This document shows positions 10,611-21,972 of a stretch of 64,000 nucleotides of DNA, one piece after another. Location: the NCBI RefSeq assembly GCF_040954645.1, contig NC_092805.1, positions 76,892,757-76,956,756 of the forward strand, in the 5' to 3' direction. Below the pieces are notes generated by a model. It had not been told where the DNA came from. It saw only the letters and a program-made list of their open reading frames with translations, and ran no database searches. The position numbers and the translations under genes were made by a program. Every line of letters begins with the position of its first letter. Within the stretch, counting starts at the first letter, position 1. Origin of the DNA: Diabrotica undecimpunctata. Lineage: Eukaryota > Arthropoda > Insecta > Coleoptera > Chrysomelidae.

Positions 10611-11964
10611 TTATCCAGTTAATCGCAGTGGAAAATGACTATGTTAAATATTTACCAGCATTAATCAAATTAACTATAAATTTAGAAGATACTAGTGATA
10701 ACAGTGATTCTGAGTAGATTAGCAAGTACTTACTTCGAACTAGGTGTTAGTTGAAACCTTTATTTTTATTGTAATTGTAGATATTCTCGTTTTGCTTATA
10801 TATCTTTGAAAATAGGGTACAAACACACTTCATGATAGAACAGAAACATACAAAGTATTTAATTTAAAATAGTCAAAGTACAGGTTAGGTTATTATAAAA
10901 TACCTGCTAGATATATAAAAAAAGATATTCATAAAAGTTTTATACCTCTTACCCATTTTTAAATTATTGAGGTACTAAACTTATGAGCAGTTGTGTTAAT
11001 AAAACGTTTGTATACTAAAATACTTGTACATAAAAAAATTGTTTCATTGTATGTGATAAATAGTTTTATTAACAATTTTTTATAGGTATTATTATTTTAC
11101 AATAAGTTCTGTTCAGTCGAGTCGATTAGTGTTATTACTCCCTAGATATATCACAGAAGTTAACAACACCGATATTTTTTATTTAAACTTTATAGAAAAT
11201 GAAACTTTTTGGTCAATAAAATTAAATAAAAATAAAAAGCTTCTATTTATTTTAAAATTAGATATCTACGCTACTGTTCAGTAAAGTACTGGTCACTCTA
11301 ACATTGTTGCCATTTGGCTAGTATTTTACTCGCTCTTGTTTCTATAAATTTTCCAACGAAATTACGTGCCGACTATAATATCGTACTTTTCATCGTAAAT
11401 GTATTTTTTTTTGTTGATCGCAATACTCTCACTGAAAATCAGTGGACATAAAACATTTTTTCTTTTTCTTATATTAGGTCCTAGGCTTGTTCTTGTTAGC
11501 TGTTCGATGTTAAAGCTATACTTGTATTTGTGATGTTGACTGCCAGGTATGGTGCCATCTTTTAAATGGTCTTACTGGTTATTTAGCGGTTGTCGGTGTG
11601 AAATCTCTTGCTATTCGTGTGAAATGCTGGTTCCATCCATCTCCACTGTCTTTCCTATCGTACGTTATACTGTATCTTACAGAGAATTCTTATTTGGTTA
11701 TTTGGTATTCTGTTTCTTAATGTTTACCCAGCAATTGATTTCAAGGCTCTCATTTCTGAGGTTCTAAGTATTCTCATTTCTGAGGTGCACCAAAATAAGA
11801 TTTTAATTATTTATTTAAGCGTAATTACGTAAAAATTAAATCTAAGACCTATATAATTATTAAATTATCATGTGTGTATTAGTATAAGAGAACCAAAACT
11901 GTTATAACTGAAGAAAACGAATAAGATGTACTGTTAGCTACTACTGAGGATCCCCACATCAGCA
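9735..11964 (+). repeat. Copy C of the 2.23-kb duplicated unit
   Basis: The full 2230-bp unit shared with copies A (10276-11964 against 1-1691) and B (9735-10384 against 1692-2340). Its edges are defined by the A/B joint at 1691/1692. About 1.2 kb of it (10620-11914) is AT-rich with no gene that I can support. Confidence 0.85.
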
Positions 11965-12775
11965 CTCGTGAAATTTCACGACAATTTCATGTCATGAATC
12001 CAAATTCGGCGGCAAAAATCCTCCGTAATCATAAAACACATCCCTACCGCATACAGTTACATCAAGAATTGACTGTCGATGACTATCATCGTAGATTAGT
12101 TTTTTTTAATAGTCTCAGCAGCAAGTGCATAGCGACCGATTTTTTTCGATTATGTGCTTTTTCGAGATGAGGCTACATTCCACAAAAATGGAACAGTGAA
12201 TCAGCATAATTTTCATTACTATGCATTAAGCAATCCCCAATTTAATAAGTCATAGTTAAACTAGGTGGTCTATAAATGTTTGTGGTGGTATTGTTGCGGA
12301 CTATGTGATTGGACCATATTTTTTTGACGGCCGTGGGAATGGTGGATATCTGGATTATCTGAATAAGCATTTGCCATTACTACTGTAAAATATTCCACTT
12401 AATATTCGACAAAAAATGTGGTTTTTGCACGACGGTGCGGTTCATAACACTTCTCTTATTCACAGTCATCTAAATAATAACTTTCCAGCGAGGTGGATAG
12501 GCAGAGGAGGGCCAATAGTTTGGTATACCATGATCACCGGAATTGTCAAAAATTGATTTTTTCATATGGGGCTATACAAAAAATCTTATGTACTAGAAGC
12601 CTCCAACAACGCCAGATGATATGAAAAATAGAATAATAGAAGTTTTTAATAATATTGACTTAAAAATGTTAAGAAATGTGGCTCGGTCATTTTAATATCA
12701 GTTACAAACCTGCATAGACGTTGAAGGTGTATTTGAAACATTTAATTTAGACGTTTTTCCTTAATATCACATTAA
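11915..12775 (+). pseudogene. Mariner-like transposase relic (DUF4817/DDE type)
   Basis: Reading across frames gives an N-terminal helix-turn-helix piece (DPHISTREISRQF, then AKILRNHKTHPYRIQLHQEL). A first catalytic block RDEATFHKNGTVNQHNF follows near 12165-12215, then FFDGRGNGG near 12325. The second block WFLHDGAVHN lies near 12420-12450 and the third RSPELSKIDFFIWG near 12528-12570. This is the block order of the insect mariner-like transposases often annotated as DUF4817. Many stops and shifts make it a dead copy. Copies of its first ~50 bases end at 1691. Confidence 0.75.
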
Positions 12776-13585
12776 TTATTTCATTAATTGAATATTGTTA
12801 TGGTTTATATTTTGTATTAGTTATCTATTGAATAAAAATAATTTTGTTATATTATTACACAAGAGAATTTCTACTTACAAAAATTAAAGTCATTCCCGAA
12901 ATCTGAAGAAAACTAAAAATATCTTTGAAAGTAATGAGTTTGGTAGAAGGTATAGGGAATGCTTCATAATAATTAAAGAGTATCATAAATAAAATATTTT
13001 GAAAAAAATAAAATATAGGGTTGTACATTTAAAAAATATGAGAAAATCTTTATTTTCCAGTTCACCCTATATACGAATATTCGTCAGTGATTTCTATTAC
13101 TTTCTATTCATAGAGACATCGAAATAGAAATGATCATACCCTGTATAGTAGTGTGAAACTTCATATTGTCAATATATGAGAAAATATACAGGGTGCCATT
13201 TAAAAAATTGATTTCTTGCTTTACCACGTAACTATTAATCACCTTGTATAATTTGGTATATTTTGCAAGCATGGATAATATTAGTCCCTTCATTTTTTGA
13301 ATATCCTGTACAATAATAATACCTTTCTGTATGTATCACCTATAATGGAGTTATTAACATTATGCACTGGCAACACATATTTTCACTTAGGCAATGATTT
13401 TTACAAACAAGACTTTTGCTGAGCCATGAGCTTTTCATTAAAAGGTTTTTTTACATTCCAATGCTTTCTTACTAATTTATTTTACTGTGCATATCTGCCT
13501 ATTGTTTATATATTTTGTGTAAGACATTCTTGCTCTTCTAAGCTAAAATACTTATAAGTATTTTTCATTAATCGTATTGGCAAAT
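12776..13585. other. AT-rich intergenic stretch with possible MITE debris
   Basis: No gene is visible. Short pieces resembling mariner-type MITE ends (CACCCTATATACG near 13065, ACAGGGTGCC near 13190, TCCTGTACA near 13305) occur singly and cannot be paired into a bounded element. Confidence 0.4.
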
Positions 13586-13589
13586 ATGC

Positions 13590-13805
13590 TTGTTGGCATT
13601 TAGAGTTGTGTTGAGCAAAGTGACGATACGATCATTGACAGGCTTTTTCCTATTTCCTTTATCGTTTACAAGTATAGTAATGTTGGTCCTCCATTGGTCT
13701 AGTACATGCTTGCTATTTAAAGTTTCCTGAAAAAGTACCTCTATGTTTTCAATTATCGTTTCTCGATCGTAGATTAGGAGTTCATTTGGGATGTCGTCTC
13801 GTTCT
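13590..13805 (-). pseudogene. RTE-like LINE reverse-transcriptase fragment
   Basis: The minus strand reads [18 protein letters not shown], then a helix ending LDQWRTNITILV, then GNRKKPVNDRIVTLLNTTL. This corresponds to the RT0-RT2 region of RTE/BovB-type LINEs (family pattern D-G-I-P-N-E-L-L, then W-x-T-S-I-x-I-P-I-F-K-K-G). Only about 70 codons survive, and the following sequence is a TA array. Confidence 0.65.
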
Positions 13806-13831
13806 GTAGGTATAATACTGTCTTTCTTTCT

Positions 13832-14230
<399 letters not shown>

Positions 14231-14232
<2 letters not shown>

Positions 14233-14960
14233 CAATATAAAATAAAACTATCCTATTTTTTATTTTTCTTGGTATTTTATAACCATTAATAGATTTTTCT
14301 ACTTCTGATGATTTTCTAAACATACATACCTACAGCTCGTATTTCATGTATTTGGTGAATCGTGTCCAATAGTCCCTTTATTATACTTCTTATATCTTAT
14401 TCTTAGTTAACTATTTAGATTCTATAAGAAATGGCGGTACCTAATCTGATAGTGCACTATGCTTCACACTTAAATGATCATGTTTCTATTCATTTTTACT
14501 TGCAAGTAGTGAATGAATTTTTATTTTTAATTTTCACCCGAAAAGTGCCAGCAGGAATTAAATACCGTAAAAAACAGTGCCCATATGGGATAAGCTGGTC
14601 CCACATTAGGCGTCTCCTCAGGCGGCGGATAGGGGAAAGCCTCCAAGATATGGATGATATGTAGAAGGCATTTCAAAGACAGATTAATTAATAGTTATTG
14701 ATCAATTGCATAAAGAGGAGAGTGAAAATAGCAAAATGGAATGTAAAACATCATATAAGTAAGGCAGGTAAACTGACTACCTCAGAAGCGGAAATGGCAC
14801 AAATGAAATGGAATATACTGGGAAGAAGGTAAGATGGATAAAAGATATTGTCATTACCACCGATAGAGGAAATTTATTTCGATGAAATATTTGCAAATAT
14901 AAGCTGATGACTAATATAAGTAAAGATTATTTTAATTTACAGATTCACAATTTATAAAGG
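14231..14960 (+). pseudogene. LINE debris including an RTE-like endonuclease start
   Basis: Near 14720-14835 the plus strand reads VKIAKWNVKHHISKAGKL and then MKWNILG. This is the N-terminal strand of the RTE/BovB endonuclease (family pattern I-A-T-W-N-V-R-T-L, then D-I-x-G-L). A stop follows directly. A 77-codon frame at 14431 (SWSHIRRLLRRRIGESLQDM) may belong to the same element's 5' part, but I cannot show it. Confidence 0.5.
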
Positions 14961-15002
14961 TGCTTATTTTGACGACTATAGGGTCCGGTTGTTCGAACGG
15001 TA

Positions 15003-15265
15003 ATCAAAACTTGATTGTAATCAAATATTTAATTACAAGCAAATACGTCGCAGCTGTCAAAATTATTAAAAATTGCTTATTATTATTATTATTATCGATT
15101 TGTAAATAAAAACATGAAATTAACATCAGAAAGAGTTCAATTATGGTTTATTTTAGATTAATACGCAAAACAATAAAATTGAATAAAATAAACCAGTCAA
15201 CATAACCTCAAAATGTAAGCTATTTGGTTTTAATTAAATATTTGATTACAAAATCAAGTTTTGAT
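15003..15265. mobile_element. Short MITE with ~33-bp terminal inverted repeats
   Basis: The left end ATCAAAACTTGATTGTAATC, continuing to 15033, is the reverse complement (with one or two differences) of 15231-15265. The interior of about 200 bp is non-coding and contains a short TTA run. TA occurs on both sides, which could be the target site, but a clean duplication is not obvious. Confidence 0.7.
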
Positions 15266-15925
15266 ATAGTAATTATCTCGATTAAATTTAAATGTGTGAC
15301 ATTAATCTGACATTAACAAGAATATGGGCCACAATCTGAAAGTACAGAAGCAGATCTTTGAAGAATTTTATTTGAATGTTGAAAAAGCCAAAAGGCAATA
15401 GCAATATAATGAAATTAACATTTATATGAGAGAAAAACTCGAAGTTTGGTAAAAGGAGATAGGAGAATAGATGGGATAGATAGTATGAATTGGGCAGTAG
15501 AAATGATAAAAGACATGAGTCTTGTACACTCATGGTTTAGGCTATTTAATCGACGATTCTATACCTAGATACCCTCCCAGAAAAATCACACCTTAGGAAA
15601 CCAAGTAGACCTTAGCTCAGTATTTAGAAATAATTTGTTCTAAGCGCAAACCTAATTGTAATATTAGCTCCACTAGCCATCAAAATAAGAATAAATCTAA
15701 AGAAACTCTAAAAAACCGAAATTAAGATAAAAAGGTCTAAACACAACACCTGAAACAAACAGAGCAGTACACAAGACGTGTTGATCTCCTTATAGAAAGA
15801 ATAACACAAATTAACACTATAGAGTCACGATTATATAAAGAAGTAATAGGAGCAGGAGAAAAAAACGAAATAGGAAAAAGTCACAAAACGAAAACATTGA
15901 TGAGAAAACAAATATGAAACTCATA
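15266..15925. other. No recognisable gene
   Basis: AT-rich, with short Lys/Glu-rich readings on the plus strand that recall LINE linker sequence but lack any diagnostic block. It is probably old LINE debris. Confidence 0.3.
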
Positions 15926-16489
15926 CTAAAGACACAGTATATTGCTTAATAATTCTTTATAAAGCAATATCGATGGCGTAGAGTGAAACCCTCGTATCTC
16001 AATTTTTGTATAAATAAAATTATTATATTATTCCAATGCATACCTCGTAAGTTATTAGTGGAATAAAGATGGTTTCTCTATCTTCAGAGCGGTGACATCT
16101 AGTGACGTGAATGTAAACCACGTAACCATTTTGTAAAATTTAAATAAAACGAAAACCTTGTATGTAACGACGTGGTAATTGTTTTGTGTAAATCTTTGAA
16201 CATCGGTTTATATAATGTAAGTTTTTTGTTTATCTAATTAAAAACTAGTAAATGCATGACACTTGTTTCATAATTTTATATTATTTAGTCTCTTGATAAA
16301 ATAGTTTTGGTATAAAAAATGTTTTTTGTTAAACTCTCTGAAAACCACGTATGAACCTATTATTCCATAATGAATGTTATATCCAACGAATGATTAGTGT
16401 TTGACATACGAGTATTTCATGCATCCACTTCGATGATGTTCCGTATTATAATACAACGTTACATTATTTAATTTCAGGTCATCTAGGCT

Positions 16490-17935
16490 AGGGGAAAATC
16501 TATAGTGCAGCTAGCTTTAGCACAAAATGAATCGTCAGAAGATGTACATGGTGAAAGAGATAATATACCCTGTACGGGTATATGTAGGGCTTTACCAATG
16601 GAGTTGTTGGAAGATAATGACGACTCTGATGCTGATCCACTATTCAACCCAGAAGAAGAGACAGAATCGGAGTCTGAACCTGATGCAGAAAGACAAAATT
16701 TACCAAATGAAGCACCTTTACCAATAATGACTAATACGAAGGTAAAACGAGTAAAAAGAGGACGAGCAAGTAAAGACAACTGGACTTCGGAGAAACAAAG
16801 AAATAAGGGAGAAGAATATTTTGGACGAAAAACAGAACAAGGAAAAATTATTTTTGATGTACCCAGGGCTTCAAGACCACTGAAACCTCAATGTAACCAC
16901 ACAATTTCTGCATTCTTTAAGTGCAGTTGTGTAAGTGATAATTTAAGGCAGAATATTTTTACTACTTACTGGAAAATGACTGGAAAAAAGTGTTTTATAA
17001 AAGCACTAGTTTTTCAGTTCCTTTTAGTACCATTTAAAAGATGTAGGCACCACCTTTCACGTTTGTAAAAAAATGTTTTTACATACATCAGACGTTGGAC
17101 CGTACATGCTTGGGTCGGTATTAAAGATAAAATTAGCACAACAATAAATCCTGTCATCAAAACTAACGAGAACACCAATAGACAAAAAGTTTATGATTTT
17201 CTTGATAGTTTACCAAAACTGGAAGCACATTACTGTAGAAAAGATACCGCCAAATTATATTTAGAACCTATGCGGCAATCAAAATATAAATTGTATACAG
17301 AATACTTAAACTTCCTTGGTGTAAATAATGAACAACAGCATTCAGTATCTAAATTTGTATTCTGGCAAATTTTTGATGAAATGAATTTATCTTTATTCCG
17401 ATCAAAAAATGACCAGTGCGATATGTGCTGTGGCTACAGAATAAAAAATATTACTGAGATTTTTTATAATAGGCACATTGAGCGTAAAGATGAGGTGAGA
17501 AAGGAGAAAGACAAGGACAAAGAAAATCAAGATCCATCTGTAGTGGTGTTTACGATTGACCTACAAACCGTACTACTTAGTCCTTTTTTAAAAGCGTCGG
17601 CACTGTATTACAAGACGAAACTTCTGGTACACAACCAAACTATTTATAATCTAGAAAATCATGACAGATTTTGATTTTTGTGGGACGAGACACACGGAGG
17701 CCTTAATGTTGACGAATTTTGCAGTATTTTGTATGATTTCATTATCCATAATATTGACAGAACTATAGTAAAAAAAGTAATTTTCTTCAGCGATGGTTGC
17801 ACATACCAAAACCGCAATGCAATTTTATCTAATGGATTGCCTCTGGCGTTAGTAAAAACAGGATTAATTATTAAAAAATTAATTAAAATCCTTTGTAAAA
17901 GGTATATATTTAAAAACCCAAACGGGCTGTGTTAG
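16490..17935 (+). pseudogene. Unusual transposase, N-terminal and central part
   Basis: The first piece (open from 16490, first in-frame Met at 16598) is acidic (EDNDDSDADPLFNPEEETES) and then basic, followed by a Cys-rich helix region (CNHTISAFFKCSC). After a shift near 17050 the frame continues as LPKLEAHYCRKD, then NDQCDMCCGYR near 17412, FTIDLQTVLLSPF near 17550, ALYYKTKLLVHN, a stop at 17672, FLWDETHGG and FFSDGCTYQNRN near 17785. This motif order recalls an arthropod-wide protein family usually left uncharacterised. The Asp in IDLQ and in SDGC are plausible catalytic residues; that is inference. A splice-like TTTAATTTCAG precedes at 16478. At least two disruptions make it a pseudogene. 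Confidence 0.65.
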
Positions 17936-17937
17936 AC

Positions 17938-17975
17938 AAAACATTTTCGGAATACATCATTCCATCATCGGTGTC
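17938..17975 (-). ncRNA. Hammerhead-like hairpin relic
   Basis: The minus strand has CCGAUGA (plus 17965-17971, one change from CUGAUGA), a one-base offset, a 5-bp stem GGAAU/AUUCC, then GAAA (17945-17948) and, a little further on, GUC. It has the layout of the other PLE-linked motifs here but a mutated core. It lies just after the break in the transposase and so belongs to an inserted repeat. Confidence 0.35.
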
Positions 17976-18703
17976 TAGGAGTACATGAATGTAGCCACTA
18001 AATATATGGGTAAAAACCCGTTAACAAATAATTAGTTACATTTGTTCGACATTATATCTTATAAATACTTAGGATGTTAAAGTTACCGTTGGATTAGGTA
18101 ACATGGCGACATATGACTCCACGTTGAAGTTGCAAGTCCTGAGACAGTGTGTCTACGAGGACTTTATGGAAGCAAAAAATTTGCAACTATCGGTGGGCCT
18201 CATTTAGGGCCTACTATAAATTTGAAAATTTGCGATTTTTTTTCAGTAGGCTGGGTTGCAAAATTATTATGCAATACCTATCTGACCGATCTTAACAAGA
18301 TTTAGCACACGTTTTAAACATATTAAAAAGTTTTTCTAGGCGGAATATGGAGCTTGTAAGTCAAGTTTAGAAAGTCGAAAACATTTAAAGGATTAACTTC
18401 ATTTTTTTGTACTTTTTTTTCCAATTATTGCTATTTTTTCAACAATAAACATTAAATTTTCAATTTCTAGCTAACGAAATATTGTGTAAAATTGAATAAC
18501 GAAACTTTTAACTTGATATAATTTTTTCTCTAGGATCAATATTTTCCGAATTATAAACGAAAATAGGAGCAAAAAATGAGAAATTTTCAATTTTTTTCAG
18601 ATTTTGATAAATAAAAAATTTAGCACAGGGTTTGCGACTGGCGCATATCATGATTATCGATATTGGGCACATCCTGAAGTGATTCCAGCAAAAAAATGTG
18701 GTG
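17976..18703. other. Inserted AT-rich sequence, no gene
   Basis: This segment separates the two transposase halves. It contains T-rich runs and no frame with recognisable motifs. A small 68-codon minus-strand frame (18508-18714) is not supported by composition. Confidence 0.3.
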
Positions 18704-19757
18704 TGCAAAGTCACCCGCTGGTGTCGGGTGACTTTGTCTCAAGCTACATTTTACATTAATTCTCTGTGATTATTAGTGTTTGGGCTTAAGTCACCCTACA
18801 AAATGAATAATAAATAAACATTTTATTAGTTAAAAAAATATTTATTTAAATTTCAAACAAAAAAAAAACCAAAACTAAAATGAAACTCTACATAGGACCC
18901 TAGGTTTACAAAGAACATAATTTTTAAACAAAAAATGAACAATATAACAATTTACAAGCTTGTTTTTAAATCTGGAAAGAAATATCGGTTATGTCCAAGT
19001 TCCAATGGCTCTGTGAAATCAATATTACCCAGGTGGTAGGATTTTCTTACGGGGACTTCGGGCCATTGCCACAAACTTCTTTCACCAAGTTTTAAAGTAC
19101 TTACTGGCACTCCGAATTCTATTGCAGCTTTTCTTTGAGATAGGACTCCATTTCTGATAGCTTCTAGAGCTCTTTCTACTGTGTCTGCCGTGTAATTTCC
19201 ATAATTTCTACTATCAGCAACACGTTTGTAATTTGAGGGTATCTAAAAAAAAGTCGTTAGTTCTATACAGTTAACAAACTCTGCAGTTGTTACAAGGCTA
19301 AATTCAAATTAAAAATCAGCATTTACTTACTTTAATTTAAATATAGAACCAACGAATGACCAAAATCCAACATTCAACAAACTGGGCCAAAGTCACCCGA
19401 AAACCGTTAAATTCTGTACCACTTAGCAAATAACAACCGACCGTATTAGCATCTACGTTTAGACTGAAATTAAATGAAATACTGACGCCAGGCGGGTAAG
19501 AATTCACAAATATTCAATGTGCAACTATGCAATTAATCTTACTCTTGGAAGTATTATTGGTTACCAACCAATTTTTACAGTCAAGAAATCTTACGTAAAA
19601 TGGCATTATTTTTTTATTATAACCAGTATTACTGTGATTCATTAAAATTTTCCTAAAGTTAATATGGTACTGATGGTGTGGTATAATGAAATTTACATGA
19701 TAATATATTGTACATATGCACTATACTAAAATATCTTTTTCCCAAAATGAGCCAAAG
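18704..19757 (-). mobile_element. Pogo-like element relic
   Basis: GGGTGACTTTG-type sequences occur at 18724-18734 and, inverted, at 19753-19759, with further copies near 18706, 18786 and 19390. They resemble the ends of the intact pogo-like element at 53241 (GGGAGACTTCGGAC). Between them the minus strand encodes a pipsqueak-type DNA-binding domain. No DDE domain is visible. Exact ends and target duplication cannot be fixed, so the limits are approximate. Confidence 0.5.
18952..19242 (-). pseudogene. Pipsqueak (HTH_psq) domain exon of a pogo-like transposase
   Basis: A 97-codon open segment begins right after a clear acceptor (T-run then AG at 19244-19243) and ends in a stop. It reads IPSNYKRVADSRNYGNYT, ADTVERALEAIRNG and QRKAAIEFGVPVSTL, the signature of the pipsqueak helix-turn-helix that opens pogo/CENP-B-like transposases. 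A short tail rich in aromatic residues follows. An upstream exon with a start codon was not found, so the gene is probably incomplete. Confidence 0.6.
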
Positions 19758-19767
19758 TCACCCTAAA

Positions 19768-20102
19768 TTACGGTACTTGGAATACGACTTTTTCTTAAAA
19801 ATTTCAAAGATATCCCTTATGTAAACTCAATACGTCCTGATAACCGTGTTGGAAATTCTGTTGTAGTGGATTTGTGTGCAATACAATACCATCCTGAAGG
19901 TACGATGCAAGTGAAGAAAAAATTCTCAGATCCTTACGAGAATTTACCCATGCGCATTAAAAAACCGGAAGCCATAAACAACTTTATGAAATTATACACC
20001 AAAAGGAATTCTATTAAAATACAGAAATTCAATCATCTTCAAGAATTAAATATGGTCATTCCAAAAGATATTCATTCATTTTATGACGGGCTACCACACT
20101 AA
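19768..20102 (+). pseudogene. Unusual transposase, C-terminal part
   Basis: The frame YLEYDFFLKNFKDIPYVNSI, then RPDNRVGNSVVVDLCAIQY, runs to IPKDIHSFYDGLP before a stop. An ending of the form IP-x-D-x-H-x-F-Y-x-x-L-P is typical of the protein family seen at 16490-17935, so this is the other end of the same gene. It follows directly on the end of the pogo-like relic. The segment that should carry the last catalytic residue has been lost or displaced by the insertions. Confidence 0.65.
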
Positions 20103-20518
20103 CAATAAACTTTTTCTTAATTTTGTTTGGTTTAAGAATTTATCATTTGTTTGTTTTATCATAAAAGATAATCAGTTTTAGATATAATGCATTGTGAACT
20201 TATTTTTTTAAAAACTGTTAATAAAAGTTTACGCTTAATATTATATTGCTTATTTTATAATGCATAAAATACTCGTATAAATACTAACTCACGTTGCGTG
20301 AAAATCACGTAAGTCACGGTACTACTCCATAGTAATGATTTCTTAAAAAAATAATGTGTAACCTAAAAAAGTATTGCCCTTTAAACATACTATCCAATAA
20401 AATATTTAAATTTTTCAATATTCTAAACCAAAAAAAAGTTTTAACTGTTTCCTGTAAAATTTGCAATTTTTGACATACGAGGGTTTCACTCTACGCCATC
20501 GATATACTGTGCTAGAGA

Positions 20519-21055
20519 TGTCAAATGAAAAATATGATACATCAGGGAATGTATGACTGAATAAGTAGATCAACAAAAAAATGACAAAAGAGCAATGAAT
20601 GAAAAGCAAATGTGAGGAGGTAAACAAACTACAAAGACAACTCTTTGCCAAAAAAACTATTGTAAATATTAAAGAGACCACAGCTCAATAGAAATTCAGA
20701 AACATGTTCTTAATCGAAAACGAGAACAATGCAATTTACTTGGACTCTGATAAATAAAAACGTATATGGTAGCCAGCTGATTCAACAGGGGGACAGATTA
20801 ATCATCCTAAAGGTCCTTAGAGTCACAAACGAAACAAAATGCAATAAAACTAAAGGAGAAAATGCTACACTTGGTGAACATTTTAACAATTTCGTTGGAA
20901 CATGAACTCTTCTAAAAGACAAAAGTCATGCCTCAAAAATGTTCATGCGTATAGTGTATTATAATTTAAGACTTATTTAAAAGGTGGCGCCGGGTATCCT
21001 GAGATTTCTTGTACAATAGATTATACCTTTGTATTCGTTTGAGAATTGATTTTAT
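20519..21055. other. No recognisable gene
   Basis: AT-rich; plus-strand readings are Lys/Asn rich with many stops. It probably continues the old element interrupted by the transposon to its left. Confidence 0.3.
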
Positions 21056-21059
21056 AGGT

Positions 21060-21690
21060 ATATAAAGAAAACAGGGGTAGGTAGGATATGGGCACTGGGG
21101 AGACTAGCATTGTCAGACTGGTATATATTAAAGGTAATAAGAGAATACACTGCAAGTGTACACATACAATACAATACAATGAATACAATACACATCCTGG
21201 TCAAGCTCAAGATAAAATGTAGACTGGATGTCCTTCGCGCCAAAAGGCTTGAAGTACAGCAAAAAACAAGCAGGAATCAGCTTATAGTTATAACAGGCTT
21301 CCTTACTGGACATACGCCAGTCACGGGATATTTGCATACAACATGAAGTTGTTTTATATAGCTAAAGACTCTGGGACATTAACAGTTAACCATATATTGC
21401 ATGACTGCCAGTTAACTTGGCGGCGGCTACAAAGTTATTTCAAAACCATTTGGTAGGCATCCACTAAACCTGTACTAGTTGTTACACGGTTCCAGAATTT
21501 TGGAATGGGTATCATGAATAGATGAAAGATGTACAATAAACTAATTGGCTGCATAACGACCGGTGCATAACAGTGTAATTTTCTGAATTTCATATATACT
21601 ATGTAACTTACCTAGTTATAGTTATATTTACAATGATTGTATGTTTTTAATTGTAAGATATACGTAAATAAATAAATAATTTCTCAGCTT
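21060..21690 (+). pseudogene. Jockey/R1-type LINE 3' end relic
   Basis: Near 21285-21345 the plus strand reads GFLTGHTPVTGYLH and, after a shift, LTVNHILHDCQLTW (near 21382-21425). This is the RNase-H-to-C-terminus segment of Jockey-like ORF2, where a LTGH motif precedes the HI-x-x-C motif. A 3' tail of AAATAAATAAATAA near 21666 fits a LINE terminus. Confidence 0.6.
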
Positions 21691-21972
21691 GCAATTTATT
21701 TAATGAAATTTATGAGATGAGATAATAGATAAGATATAGAAAAAAGCTCCTGGAAGAAATTGGTCGAGTCCTTTTTTGAGCAGTAGGTTAAATAAAAATA
21801 GGGTTTTGTTATATATAGGTAAGCTTTATAGAACTAATGTTCTGTTTTTCTTTGTAAATATATTCACTACTTCATTCGCATTATTTTCTATTCCATAGTG
21901 AATGTTCATGACATCCCGTTTAGTCTGTTTTCTGTCGTTGTGTTATGCAAGTGGTTTTTAAGTCTTAAGTGT
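21691..21972. other. AT-rich spacer
   Basis: About 280 bases between the LINE tail and the hAT relic with nothing recognisable. Confidence 0.3.

Larger units (their letters stand above)
15933..20511 (+). mobile_element. DNA transposon with CACAGTATA ends and 7-bp target duplication
   Basis: The left end (CACAGTATAT at 15933, then CGATGGCGTAGAGTGAAACC from 15971) and the right end (reverse complement of 20470-20511) form a ~40-bp terminal inverted repeat. The left one is split by a 28-bp palindromic insertion. The flanks CTAAAGA (15926-15932) and CTAGAGA (20512-20518) look like a 7-bp target-site duplication with one mutation. Inside are the N- and C-terminal parts of one transposase, separated by later insertions (about 17940-19765). 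The superfamily is not assigned: the TSD length and end sequence do not fit Tc1/mariner, piggyBac or pogo. Confidence 0.75.

Noticed and set aside
15288..15533. 81-codon minus-strand frame with hydrophobic text
   Set aside because: Low-complexity Phe/Leu/Ile reading of AT-rich DNA with no context.
18704..18734. Bacterial-style terminator hairpin
   Set aside because: The hairpin is made of transposon end repeats in a eukaryotic setting with no adjoining gene end.
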